A stretch of 64,000 nucleotides of DNA from Leptasterias polaris. Lineage: Eukaryota > Echinodermata > Asteroidea > Forcipulatida > Asteriidae. Both the position numbers and the translations under genes were made by a program. Below the pieces are notes generated by a model, which saw only the letters and a program-made list of their open reading frames with translations, did no database searches and was not told where the DNA came from. Below, one piece after another: positions 1-12,700 of the stretch; the first letter of the stretch is position 1; the number at the start of each line of letters is the position of its first letter. The stretch covers positions 2,914,001 through 2,978,000 of the forward strand of contig JAZGTN010000022.1 in the NCBI GenBank assembly GCA_037783415.1, read 5' to 3'.

Positions 1-470
1 AATCCTGCAAAACATGCCTGTGTGGTGACAAAATCCTGTTGAAAATGCCTGTTGAAAATCCCGCCTCATTTGTATTCCGTGTTGCCTTTATAAAACGTTT
101 ATCAACCGCCCTATTGTTAGAGTTCAGTCACCCCTCTGAGATGAACAATCAGCGAAACTCGAGTTAGACTAGACTGGTCCCCTGTCTATTTATCCCAGCG
201 ATCTCCATATGCTGATATATCTCCGAACAGACGGTCTCATACAGACCAACATCAAACAAACGAAAACTGTGCGGTATTGCTCACGCACGTACATGTATAA
301 AAACGTTCCTCCGACCACGAGGTGCATGATTTCTCACAAAGGGAATTTCCCTTGCCTTTTCGTTCCCACAGCTACACGCCGCCATTCCTTCACCCCCTAA
401 CTATAAAGTTTACCACGTTAGGAGCATGCAAGCACATCTGCGGGATCGAGGTGATGAATACTATGGCAGT

Positions 471-623
471 GCTGCGAGAAGCACTACGTCATAATTATTC
501 ACGCGATCGGCCAATCGGAAAGCTGTGAGAAGCACTACGTCATAATTATTCACGCGATCGGCCAATCGGAAAGCTGTGAGAAGCAATACGTCATAATTAT
601 TCACGCGATCGGCCAATCGGAAA
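471..623. repeat. 51-bp tandem repeat, three copies
   Basis: Units begin at 471, 522 and 573 with GCTGYGAGAAGC and end in GGCCAATCGGAAA. They differ at only a few positions (GCGAG/GTGAG; GCACTAC/GCAATAC). Each unit contains the palindrome CGCGATCG and a CCAAT motif. Confidence 0.95.
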
Positions 624-1486
624 GCGGCCGGTCAGGAATCAGCCAGTCGGCCTGTGCCAATTGCGCTCGTGGTGCTTCGGGTAACATGAAGAATAAAACC
701 ATGGCTAGAATGGAGAGCCTTACAGCCTTTATCAAATTTCCTTACATCAATAACCAATTCGCGGCACTTCAGTTTTAACACTATTCACTGAAGTGGGTTC
801 CCTCATCAACTCACGTCACAAATTAACCGCGATATCATCGAATATCGCGATATATTTTTGACGATGTATCGTGAATGAAAAAAAGCAATATCGCCAAAGC
901 TTACCATACGCAGTTTTGCGAACTTCACTTCCGTGTTTTGAGGTTAGTTTTTTTTTTCATTTTGGCCGCGGTTTATACGCCCGCGCGGTTTATACGCTGA
1001 CACCTAAATATTTTTTCCATATTTTGGAGCATTGCGGTTTATACGCCGGGCGGTTTATAATCCGAAAATTACGGTAATCTTTTCCAGTGAGTAAGTGAGT
1101 AAGAATAACTGTTTGTGCTTTTAAGCAGCTCTATGAAATTTGGCCTGTGCTACAATACTTAAACGCACGAAAATTAGCGAAGCAAAAAACAAGTGTGCTA
1201 TTAGAAAAGGTTACCAGCCACAATACTATGCTTGGTTCCCTGCTTCCTGCTTACTTTGCCCAGTAGAAAAAACACACTGTCCAGCGCTGTTGTGTGTTTA
1301 AAGCAGTTTTATTTTTGAAACTGAGGCAAGGAGTGCCTGACCTTTATAGGAGTAGTTTCCATGAAACTCCAGTTCTGTGTCAAGTGCACAGTGTTGAATC
1401 ATTAATGTAACCAGATGGACTTTCCTGTAAAGGCAGTTTAAAGGCTGTTGTTACAGCAGAAAGGATTCACATTATGAATGTGAATG

Positions 1487-1657
1487 CAGGTCTGATACTT
1501 CATGGAGGCAACTGCCTCCTTGTCCCTGGCCTCCGTGGCCTCTCTTCATTGCCTTGGTGCCCCTTGAAATGTTCCAATTGAAATTTACAATTTCCTCATA
1601 GAGGTGTCGTTTACCAAAACAGAAAATGCCCTTGCCTCCACAAAAATGGGGGGCCTG
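1487..1657 (+). mobile_element. MITE, CAGGCCTGGAATT family
   Basis: The copy starts CAGGTCTGAT and ends GGGGCCTG, with the family's internal blocks TTGGTGCCCCTT and AAATGTTCCAAT. It is flanked by TGAATG on the left and TGAATT on the right, a near-perfect 6-bp target duplication. Related copies lie at 5436, 12423, 24710, 33356, 44025, 47465 and 60026. Confidence 0.7.
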
Positions 1658-1880
1658 TGAATTTGTATAAATCATAGAACCAGGAGAAGGCTGAGCTCAA
1701 TGGCACTATTTTGCTCTCTTGTGGACCCGTCTTTCGATACCATGTTACACATGTGTACAGCAAAATGGGGGGCCTGTGAATTTGTATAAATCATAGAACC
1801 AGGAGAAGGCTGAGCTCAATGGCACTATTTTGCTCTCTTGTGGACCCGTCTTTCGATACCATGTTACACATGTGTACAGC
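1643..1880. repeat. 119-bp tandem duplication, two identical copies
   Basis: The block from AAAATGGGGGGCCTG to TGTGTACAGC is present twice in a row with a 119-bp period and no difference that I can see. The junction shares CAAAAT, suggesting replication slippage or unequal exchange. The left edge lies inside the end of the MITE at 1487-1657. Confidence 0.95.
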
Positions 1881-2254
1881 AAAATAGCAAGGCACATTGA
1901 GAATATTCCATTTTCTTATTGGTCGATCTATTAAAATGACATACTGTAGTAACTGATGGCAAATGTTGCCATACATGAGTGTCACATTATATCATTTTGC
2001 GATATGCGTGTAAAAACATGGCAATATATAATGGCCTAATGCATCCATAAAATTCTATTTTGTAAATGGTCATCTTGCTTGAAAATAATAGTTCTGTAAT
2101 GACGTCACAACTGTTTTTACGACTGCATGTATGTTTCTTCCTGAACTAATATGCAAGTTCAAATATTTTTTTGTGAGATAACAGATTTTCACTTCCACTC
2201 AAATTTTTTCTAATTCTAATTTTTCTTGGTCTTCCTCTAATTTTGTTGGTGCAG

Positions 2255-3653
2255 AAATGGTATCAATGTTGAGGGCGCTACACACAAGTATGTGGTCGAC
2301 CTGATCAAGCAAGGCGGGAGCGAGCTGACGCTCACCGTCATCTCCGTGCCAAACTTTAAAGAGGATCAAGGGGAGCCCAGCGATGACTCGTCCGGCTACT
2401 CGTACTGTGATTTCAGCGACAAGAAACCGGTACCCATCACTGTGCCCGATTACCAGCACGTCTTCACCGGAGACAAACATGTGGTATGTGAAAAGCCGTA
2501 CCCTGAGTTGAGTGGCTTTGGCAGTGGTTGCACCATCTACATGTTATGTGTTGTGAACTGGTTGCACCATCTACATGTTACGTGTATGTCCCCAATTCAG
2601 CAATGTTGATATTTGGGGGACGGTATTGACATGGCTCTACCCCCAACCCCACCCCATCTTTTTCAGTGGAAGGAAGAAGGAAAAGTTTACCTGTACCTAT
2701 TAGAATCTGAACAATCAACCAGAATAGACCTTTGTATAGACTGTACATTGGGACCCGTTTAAGTGCGCAAGTTTGTTTCCTTCATGCGTTAAAGCAATAT
2801 ATGTGGGACCAAAGTGGTCCCAAAATGTTCAAACATACACGAGACTTGCACTGTATCCTTTATGTCATGGCTCAAGTTTTTGCCAACCCAAGGTTGGAAA
2901 AATTATGGGAAGCCATAAATGCAAAGCAAAAACAGATAGCCACAGTTTGTAATAATGATACACAAACTTTCAAAAATAGTGTTGAATTTGTTGGAAACAA
3001 AGCAACCAATCATGGAAGGTATTATTTCTTTTTCTTAATCGAACGTTTGCAGAAATTTTGAATTTATTCACAACATCTGTTAACACGATTGAATGTTTTG
3101 CTAACATTCAACCGTCCATGCCAACCAGCGCGGTGTGTTTATACAACAATAGAAAGGTCTTTATCACATCTTACCCCACAGATATACAGATGACCTGTTT
3201 ATGTATTGTATGGAACTATGAATATGTGTGACGCCTAATGAAAAAAATCAAGCTGTTTACAGAAAAAGTGAAATTGCTTTAAAGGTAAAGGCATACGAAG
3301 CATCAGGAAATACAACCTCTGGCGTGTCGTAGCCGAGCGGTTAAGAGCATCAGACACAAGTTCTGGTGGCTGAGTCATCAGGGTGTGGGTTCGAATCCCG
3401 GTCATGACACTTGTGTCCTTGAGCAAGACACTTAACTATAATTGCTTCTCTTCACCCAGGGGTAAAATGGGTACCTGTTAGGGCAGAGATGGTTTTTGTG
3501 AATGATTTAGCTTAGTGCGCTTTGGCAGCACAGGCTGTATACTCCCCAGGGAGCTGAGATGGTTTTAGGAATGAAATAATGGCCCAGTGACCAGGGGTAA
3601 TAAAGTGTGAAGCGCAATGATCATTCTTTGGAATTGCGCTATATAAGAGCCGA

Positions 3654-3714
<61 letters not shown>

Positions 3715-6700
3715 CTTTTTAATAAGGGCTTTACAATGTTCACTCCAATCGAGCTTACTATCAATGGAAAGGTCTATACTATGAAATCAATGTGATGTGA
3801 TATTTTAAACATTCTGTATGTTGAGCAATACATGTACTTTGCTTACCATGCTGGTCTAATAAGTGTTATTTGAAAACGCTTATTCTTTGCTGTTTGATGA
3901 GCAAATAAACACAGTTTTGAGTCTTGGCAGGAAGTGCCTTGGTTTCGGCATGGAGCGGCACACAAGTACTTTAGAAATTAAATACTATATTCCAAATAAA
4001 GAAAAAAAAATAAAACAAAAAAATCTCCTGAAAAAGGAAATTGAAAAAATGTGATTTCCTTGTTTTTGAGAAACCTCTGGAGATGTTGTTCATGTACATT
4101 TTTATGATCAGACAGCATGAACAAGCCTAGAGTCATCGTAAACAACCCTCCCCCCACCCTCTTTTCATCTCTGTCCTACACACTCTCTGCAGGTGTATAA
4201 CATCTACCTTGGGGGCAAACTCAAGAAGGCCCACAGGTACAGCCAGTTTGCTGATCTTCACAATCGGCTAAAGCGAGAGTTCCCCGATTTCCAATTCCCA
4301 AAATTCCCCAGCAAGTGGCCGTTCTCGTTATCCGAGCAGCAGCTGGAGGCCAGGCGGAAGGGGCTTGAACAGTATCTAGAAAAAGGTGAGGAGCTTTTGT
4401 TTGCTGTATCAGTAACAGGCTGGGTAAATCGTGGGCTGGCTTGGTGATTACAGCAGGTCTGGCTGGTGGGGCTGGTGAGACCGTTAACTCATTTGGTCCT
4501 GTTTAGATTAGGGTTGACCAGTCAGCCCCTAGCGGACTGAGACGAGTCAACTGGACTGGAGTTGCTTTGACAGCCATGTTCACGTCCCAATCTGGAATTT
4601 GAATTGTGTGTTTGCGCCTGCCTAATTGACAAGAAAGAAGAAGAAAAAACCACAATTGCACTTTTTGTGTCTACTTGAGTTTGTGTGAGAAGGTTCAGCT
4701 GTTAATATTAAAAAAGGAAGTACTTCAGATCGACGAGTTATTTCTTTATTGTTTGTCTCATATCTGGGTCAACAAAAGAGTAAGAGGAAAAATCTGCACT
4801 GTGTATGTCTAAAATACTTTTTACTTGTTTATTTTGTTTTGGTTGGTGTAATGGTTGACATCAGCAGTTTTGTATTACGCCGCAAATTTCAAATACAAAT
4901 TGACCCTTTGTGAAGTAAGTGATGAAGGGTGGGGGCAGGCTGTCCTGTAATTGATGTTAGCCTAAAAAATGTCACAATCTTAAAAGCTTTTTCAGGGTGA
5001 ACAAAAAGAAATTCACTAGAATGGGATTTGAACCTGCGAACCTGCGACCTCCGAGTTTAAGCGCTGGTGCTCTACCAACTGAGCTATCTAGCCCTATATA
5101 TGGCTGTATATGGTTGTTTGATTTGTGACTGGTGATTGGCAAATGGGATTCCTGAAAAATAAGCATCCTCATTCTATGTTTAAATTTTGTTTCAATGTTA
5201 ATTTTCAGAAATTATTTTCAGTGTGGAAAAATTGAAATTGTGTATATATAACAAATTGCTGTGGGTATTTTTATTTTCTAGAATTTTGCGTAAGTAGAAT
5301 TTTAAAATAAAGATTTGATTTTATAGTAAAATGTATTCATCATTTGAGTTGTTTTCTTGATTCTGATATGCACAAGACTTGCCCTGTCCAGATGTAGGTC
5401 TGCCCTTATAAAAAACGATGTTTGAATTTTTTTAAGTCCTGAAATTTCATCTTTGAGAGGGCAAGGCCATTTCCATTTTACAAAGGGCACTTCCATTGGA
5501 AAATCTTATAGACTTATGGAAACTTTTGAAGGGGCACCAATGCCCATTCCGGGTCTTCATGTAATTCCTGGACTGTTTTTGTTTTTCAAGATTCAAATAT
5601 CATGCCATGTTTGCGTTATATGATGTCCTAATTTCAAGTGTTGATATTTTTCTTCATCACTCAGTTTGTTGTGTACGGGTTATTGGTGAATGTGATTCAG
5701 TACGAGAATTCCTCAACATGGAAGACGTAGACACACTTGAGGTGAGTTGGGTTTCTGGAAGCCTGGGGGAATTGGTGGGAATAGACCTTTCTATTGCAGC
5801 GAGACTTACACTGTATATTGCAACTTCATGGTCCGAGTTTTTGCCAACCGAGGTTGGAAAACTATGGAAAGCCATAACTGCAAAACTAAAAACAGATAGC
5901 CATAGTTAGTAGCAATGTTACACGAATATGTTGGAAACAAATCAATCAATCATGGAGGGTATTTCAGTTCATAAATCTTTACAGAAAATGTTGAATTTGG
6001 TCACAACATGTTTTAACACGATTTAAGGTTTGTTAACATTCGGCCGTCCATGCCAACCGGCGCACTTTGTTTATCAACAATGGAAAGGTCTAACTAGACC
6101 CCTTGCATAAAATAGTGTCATAAGCTGAAACAGCGCCCTCACAGTAGTCAAACAATGACCTATGGTTATACCTGTTTCAGTTGTTTGACCTCAGTGATGG
6201 CAGCCTGTGTGAGGGGTCTGTAAACCCTCTTACTGTCTGACCATTCAGTGTTATTCACGTAGCTTTTGAATAATAGATGCACTTGATGCCAGCCTGCAGT
6301 CTGCTAGGGTGAAAGCATCTTCATAGTACTCAGATAGTTTGAGTGCACAGTTGGGGTGCATTTTTGCATGTCAGAGAAGAATTTTCATAAGGCTGTTTCA
6401 AAACACAGGCATTTTCAGGAATTTTCACGGACATCAACCCTTGTCCCTGACAATGGGTTCCTCGCACAAGCGAGTTCTCTCTTCAACTCTGCAAACAAAC
6501 TTTTCAAAGTTGTATTTTGTTGATTTGATTTTTGCCTATATAGACGTTTGACGAACTGAGAAGCACACCCCAAGTGAGTGACAGAACTTTACAAGTCTGC
6601 ATGAAAATTTCACTAACTCTGACTAACTTTCAGGTTCTCCTCCCTGCACCTATAACAAGTTAATTGTGACTGGCTCTGGCAAAATCCCTACACTTTGACC

Positions 6701-9700
6701 CCAAAATGAACTTTTGATATTTATCATGAAATTTAATGACAATCCTCTTGATGTTTCGGAATTTTTTCCCTTTTTCCCCATCAAAATCTGGAGTAAATAC
6801 TCTGCTTAATTGGGACATAAAAAATGAAAAATTCTCAAGTTGGTTTGTGGGGTCAAACTTTGACCCTTTCATGGCCGTTACCTACATGTATCAGAGTAAA
6901 TGCAGAGGAGTTTTGAGTTTTGTCAGAGTGGGTCTCAATCGTTCACTTTCCCCATGCCTTGTCTGTTAATTTCACTGACATGACTGACCCTGCAGTAGCA
7001 CATTCTTATTTAACAGCTTGATTGTTTGGATTCTGCTAACTCTAACCTAGGTAGTTGTGTCACATCCAGTAAACACATACACTTGCTTTAAGCGTTGATC
7101 TTTCTGCTATCAAAGGCGCAAATTTTTCGCCTTCTAAAACAAAAGCTACAAAATTTGGCCCTTGAATAGGTGGAGTCCTCGATGTTTACTAGAGTGTGAT
7201 ATGTTGTGTTTTTCCTAATAGTTTGCATGCCCCACGGCACGATTTATAATTAAATCTAAACACGTTTCTGTTGACGCGCACATTTATTACTGGAGAATGT
7301 TGCACGCATTGTGAAATATGAGTCACCCAGTGAAGTATTACATGGGCAACCAGAGAACTTTACTCCGGGTTAGAGAATTAAGTTGTTTGGGCACCTGCTG
7401 CTTTTTACAAGATTCGAACCACCCTCTTGTCACAGGGCATGCTTGGTGGTCTAGCAGTTCAGACATCCTCCTCTAGAATGGGAGGGTTGTGGGTTCGAAC
7501 CCAACCAGAGTAACCTGTGGATTTATTTCTGCGTACCTCAGAAAGCACTGTTTGACAGTTTGTAGGCGTGTCATTTCTCAGGAATTTTTCGAAATCTCCT
7601 TTCTGAACATCAACATTTTCCTGAAAGACATGAAAGAAGTAAAGCAGTCACCAAAGGGGGAGAGAAATAGCCCACATTGTGTCCAAACCTGTAGTTTTGT
7701 CTTTCTGGTGATGCACAGAGTCTGTAAACCTCCTGAATGGAACATCTGTGAGGTTCAGGGTCTAAAATAAAGGGGGGACCCAGGACTGCCAGCCATTTTC
7801 AGAAAATTTCACAGACATCAACCCTCATCCCAGGTGGTTTTCAAGGAATTTTGCGAAACTGAATTTTCGCAGAATGGCTGTTTTGGGATTTAGCTTAAAT
7901 TGAAGAAACCTATATAGGAGATACTAATGCTACCATTGCTGTACCTTGGCTTCAGTACTGGGCCAGGTTTCAAAGAGCTGTTTCAGCACAAGAAGTAGCT
8001 CAACACAACAAAATTATGCTTACCAGAATAAGGTTACCAGCCAAAATACCATGTAACATGTACCCTCTGTGACTGGTATCCAGCTCTTTTTTTGCTCAGC
8101 AGAAAATCATTAAGCAATATTTTCTGCTTAAGCAGCATATGTTTCTTTGCATAACCTCACCAATGGTGTACAGTATGTCGTTAACACAGGTGGACTAATT
8201 GACTAACCAATTGAAGGATTTACTCTCTTGCATGGCTTGAAATTAACACTAGACTGTAGACCCGAGGCCTGAGTGGTTTAAGCATCGGGCTGGTAAACTC
8301 TAGACCGGACAAGTCTGGCAGTCTTGTGTTTTTCACACTTTTAGTCTGACCAGTATCTTTCAATTAAAAGATATTGATAAGACTTAACATTTAATTTAAT
8401 TTTAATTTTAATAAAGCTTTTCCACACTAAGGTATTATTATTATTCAATTGAAAAACAGTGCCAGATTTGTCCAAGCGTGAAGTTACTGGCCTGAGGCTA
8501 AAATTACTGGCCTCTGACCTGTAGCTACATCGTTAAAAATCGCCACCATGCAGAGTAAAGTAAGCCTTCCAACTGTTCAAGGAGCAGCCGCTTTTGACGT
8601 TTCCTATTGATTGCAAAAAAAGTAATTTGGAAAGGCCTGTCACTCCAAATTACATTCGGACAGTTTGCACGTTATGATTGGTGTTGGATTGGTTTGGGGC
8701 AACAATTTATGAGTGTTTGATGGCAGTTTCTTCATTTTTATGCTTCAGCGGTGACATCCATCGATAAAGTTGATTAGATGTGGATATTCAGGATCAGGCA
8801 TGAACTGAGGGGCAGTCACACACTTTAAATAGCTTTTTGATATGAAGGGAAGGAATGCAGACACACATACAGCTAGTTTGGGAGTATTTTTGTCAACCAC
8901 GATCAGATTGAAACCATGAATACACCCAGGGCTTCGATTTCAAGAAGAAACAAGATTGATCTTTAGTTTGAATCAATCTGAAATGCTATTAAGCAAAGTG
9001 TGATGTCACAATACAAATCACTATGGCAATATGTGGTGTGTGGGCGAACAGTCTAGTGCATCAGACTCAAGTTCTGATGCCTGAATCATCAGAGTGTGGG
9101 TTCGATTCTCAGTCATGACACTGAGTTCCTTGAGCAAGGCACTTAACCATAATTGCTTCTCTTAACCCAGCTGTACAAATATAAGAACCTGAGAGCACTG
9201 AGACAGTATTTTGTTGGAATAGACCTTATGCATATGACGTCATTTGAGTAGGGCGCCCTCACCTAGAGGTCAAAAGGAAGATGCTCATTGGCCAGTCTTG
9301 TGCGCCGCGCGTACAAATCAGCGCGTTTCCATTGTTTCATCATCAGTTTACCTCTAAGATGGCGGCTTGGTGACGTCAATGCATAAGGTCTATAACTCCT
9401 TAGTGCTAATTTAAGCAGCTTGGGGTTGTATGCTTCCCAGGGAGTTGAGAAAGTTTAAGGAACATTCTAATTAGTATGCTTGATGAACAGGGATAATGTT
9501 GTAAAGGGCATTGATCTAGCTACTAGGATGCTCTATTGAAGAACCAAGTATTATTATTAAATAAGGAGGCAAAGTTATTTTTGAAGACCGTGACGTGACA
9601 GTAACATGAGGCAAGCCCACCTTACATTCTCTATCTGGCAAAACGTGAACCTTACTTTGTTTTTACCAGGCATGATTATCTTTCTACTTTGATCTGATTT

Positions 9701-12700
9701 TCAATTTTTTGCCCTCAGAAATGTCTGCAAAAATTGTTACTAAATAGCCTTTAAAATAATTAAAGTCTACACCATTTATACCTGTACATGTAGGCCAGCC
9801 CTTGTACTCAATGAGGTTGTCCTACATTTTTCCTGAGTGCCAAATATCCTGCCTAGTTTTCTCCCAAACTGTGATCATCAAATGTAATTTCCACAAGTTG
9901 GCTGTGCAGTTCAATATGTTCACAATTAGATGGGAATAAATTGACATTTTTCCCAAAACTATTTATGTATAACTTTGTGCTCTCAATTGATGTTGGTTAC
10001 TTTGATGAATTTGTCTTTGCAGGAAACTAGTAAGAGAGAGGATCAGAACACAGCCCAGGTCGAACTGAGAGTACTAGTACCTGATAGATCACAGATCACC
10101 GTTACCGTCCGAAGAAATAACACTACACCTGATGTATATAATGTAAGTGTGACATATTATTTGCTTTTACCCATACACCAATGTGTGTAAAGCATTGTAC
10201 ACTCGGTACCTTCCCGAGTCCTGTGAAAATCCACAGGCATATTACTCGGGTGGGATTCGAACCCACGACCTTTGCCATTCTAGAGTAGATGTCTCTCTAA
10301 CCCTACAACTCCCCAACGAGACAAAGTATTAATTTGTATTTATTAATTTGTATTTTACACTTACACCAATGTGTGTAAAGCACTGTCTACGCAGAACTTT
10401 CCCGAGTCCTGTGAAAATCCACAGGCATATTACTTGGGTGGGTTCGAACCCACGACTTTTGCCATTCTAGAGTAGATGTCTTACCACTAGACCACTGAGA
10501 TTGCCTGGTAGCTAGAGGCAGTTCAAATCCTATATTTTACAGGACTTTTTCACAGGACTCTGGAAAGTTCTGCGTAGACAGTGCTTTACACATATTGGTG
10601 TAAGTGTAAAATACAAATGATATACTTTGTCTCGGTGGGGAGTTGTAGGGTTAGAGAGCAAACTTTCACATTACCCTGTTAACTGCCTCGGTCCCTCAAA
10701 GTCATGTCAGTTTATGGAGTTAAAATATGTTCATGTAGAATCTCTTACTGCTGCTGGAAAATCAACAAATTTCGATGTCTGGCTGTGCTGTGTAGTTATA
10801 TATGGGTGGATGTGGCTGGCTGCCAACGGCACCCTTTCATGCCTGCTTCTCAGACACATTGTAGCCGCGTCCCCTGAGATTCAGCTGCGAGTAAGGATGA
10901 TTTACCCTCCCAAATTATTATTATTTGAAAGGCAAATGTCAAACCTGTCTGGATTCTCAAAATTTACCAAAAACCTCCATTTGTTTCTTAAGGACTTAGG
11001 AAGCTTAGGGGTTATTTAAACAGTATGGTTTACAATCGGTACCGCTTGCTATTTTCTCAAAAGGTTTTTTTGGTGCCTTTACACTCACAAAAATCAGTTT
11101 GACTACCCATATGTACAACAGCTAGATAGCCCATAGCGGAATTGATTGCGTATCAGTCACTGTTTTTTCCCCTCATCTTGAGTTTAGTCTGTGGCACTTC
11201 CTCTTAAAACCCTTGGGCAGTCAGAGAGCCAAACTATATTAAGAAGATGTCAAACTTAACTAAGTACAAGAGTCTTGACTTGAAACCTGTAACAGGCCAC
11301 AAATGGCAAGGACGTTTTCTTTTGTCTTCTTCAGGGATGTGATTTCTCCGTTTTTAACTGGAAATCTGTTTTGTTTTTTTCCCCCAAACAAAGAAATCCA
11401 TTATTTGTTGCCCCCCCCCCTTTTTTTTTTTTTTTTACTTGAGATCAAATTCATACAAAAATTGAGATAAAACCATATATATATTGCCCCAGATTGCAGA
11501 GTAGGGCTTTTAAAACCAAAGATAATATCACTAGTGGACTTCGTGCTCACAAGTTTTCAAGCTCGCAAGCTTTCGCACTTTGCGCTCAGAGATAAGTTTT
11601 TTTTTCAACAGCCTGTCACATCCCTGCTTCTTCTTTCTCTCGCTTTATGACATCGCAGCAAGTGATTGGCTGTGAAACACCCTATGCTGTTTGACTGCAA
11701 GATGAACAAGAATCATGGCATAGATGAGGGCCCAATTTTATCAAGCTGCTTAAGCACAAAAAGTAGCTAAGCCAAACATAATTTTTAGAAAATTTGTATG
11801 CGTTTGGTAATCACTCTTACAATTAATGGCAATAAAAACTTATTGGCTAGAAGTACAGCAGCTTTCGAAAAGCATTTTGAGAATCATTCCACTTCGAAGA
11901 AATGTGGTTATGGAAAAAGATATCAGGTTTTATGCCCCCAAATTTGAATCTGAGAAGCGTTTCTCAGATTGTGTATTCCTATAGGGATTATTCTTCCTGT
12001 GTGGACATATTTGTCTCCGGTTTTTCGGCGATATCTCAAAAACGCAACCGCCTTTTGAAGTGGAATTTTCACAGGTTAGTTTTATTGTATATATCTACAT
12101 TTATATAGGATTAGAACAAACGAACAGTTCCAAAAACCAAAGGTATACTTTGCCTTTCAGCAGCTCTATGGAGTTTGGCCATGGTCATGTCCTTGTGTAA
12201 GAATTGAGGTAATACTGTTAGGGCTCTCCCTTAGCCCTAGCCCAGCATACAGCGTCTAGTAAAAACTCCTTCTCAACTTGCTTTGTGGGCTACAAAAAAC
12301 TTTACAACCTACTTGTTAAAGTAGTTATTTATGAGTGTGTGAATTTAACTTAATTTTACCATTAAACTGGTGGTGATTGCTACCATTAATACATCAGAAA
12401 GATACATTTATGACAATACATGCAGGCCTGGAATTATGCGGAGGCCGTGGCCTCTGTTGCCCTGGTCTTGGCCGTGGTGCCCCTTCAAAAGTTTCCCACA
12501 GACCTTAAGATATTCCAATGAAAGTGCCCTTTGCAAAATGAAAACTGCCTCGCCCTCTCAAAAATGAAATTCCAGGCCTGTACATGTTTAAAATCTGGGC
12601 TACGAAAGCTTCCGAGGGCAAGTAAAATGCACAGATTACCAGCCCAGTGGACTACTTTACAAAAAGCTGAAGTGCAAGGCCTGACCATGTCCGTTAGACT

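Larger units (their letters stand above)
1..2254. other. Non-coding sequence upstream of the first visible SNX27 exon
   Basis: No open frame here resembles the N-terminal or early PDZ exons of SNX27, so this is intron if the earlier exons lie off the left edge. It holds a 51-bp triplicated repeat (471-623), fragments of a repeat built on GCGGTTTATACGCC near 960-1060, a truncated copy of the GGTTACCAGCC palindromic MITE (about 1125-1265), a CAGG-ended MITE (1487-1657) and a 119-bp tandem duplication. Confidence 0.7.

Noticed and set aside
871..1077. A small frame containing repeated GGTTTATACGCC as coding
   Set aside because: The motif is a dispersed repeat, and a diverged piece of its flank (CTTCCGTGTTTT) recurs at 47166-47190.
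10627..11019. A 130-codon plus-strand open frame
   Set aside because: It starts in the right arm of the hairpin and runs through a SINE-like segment; it is a repeat artefact.
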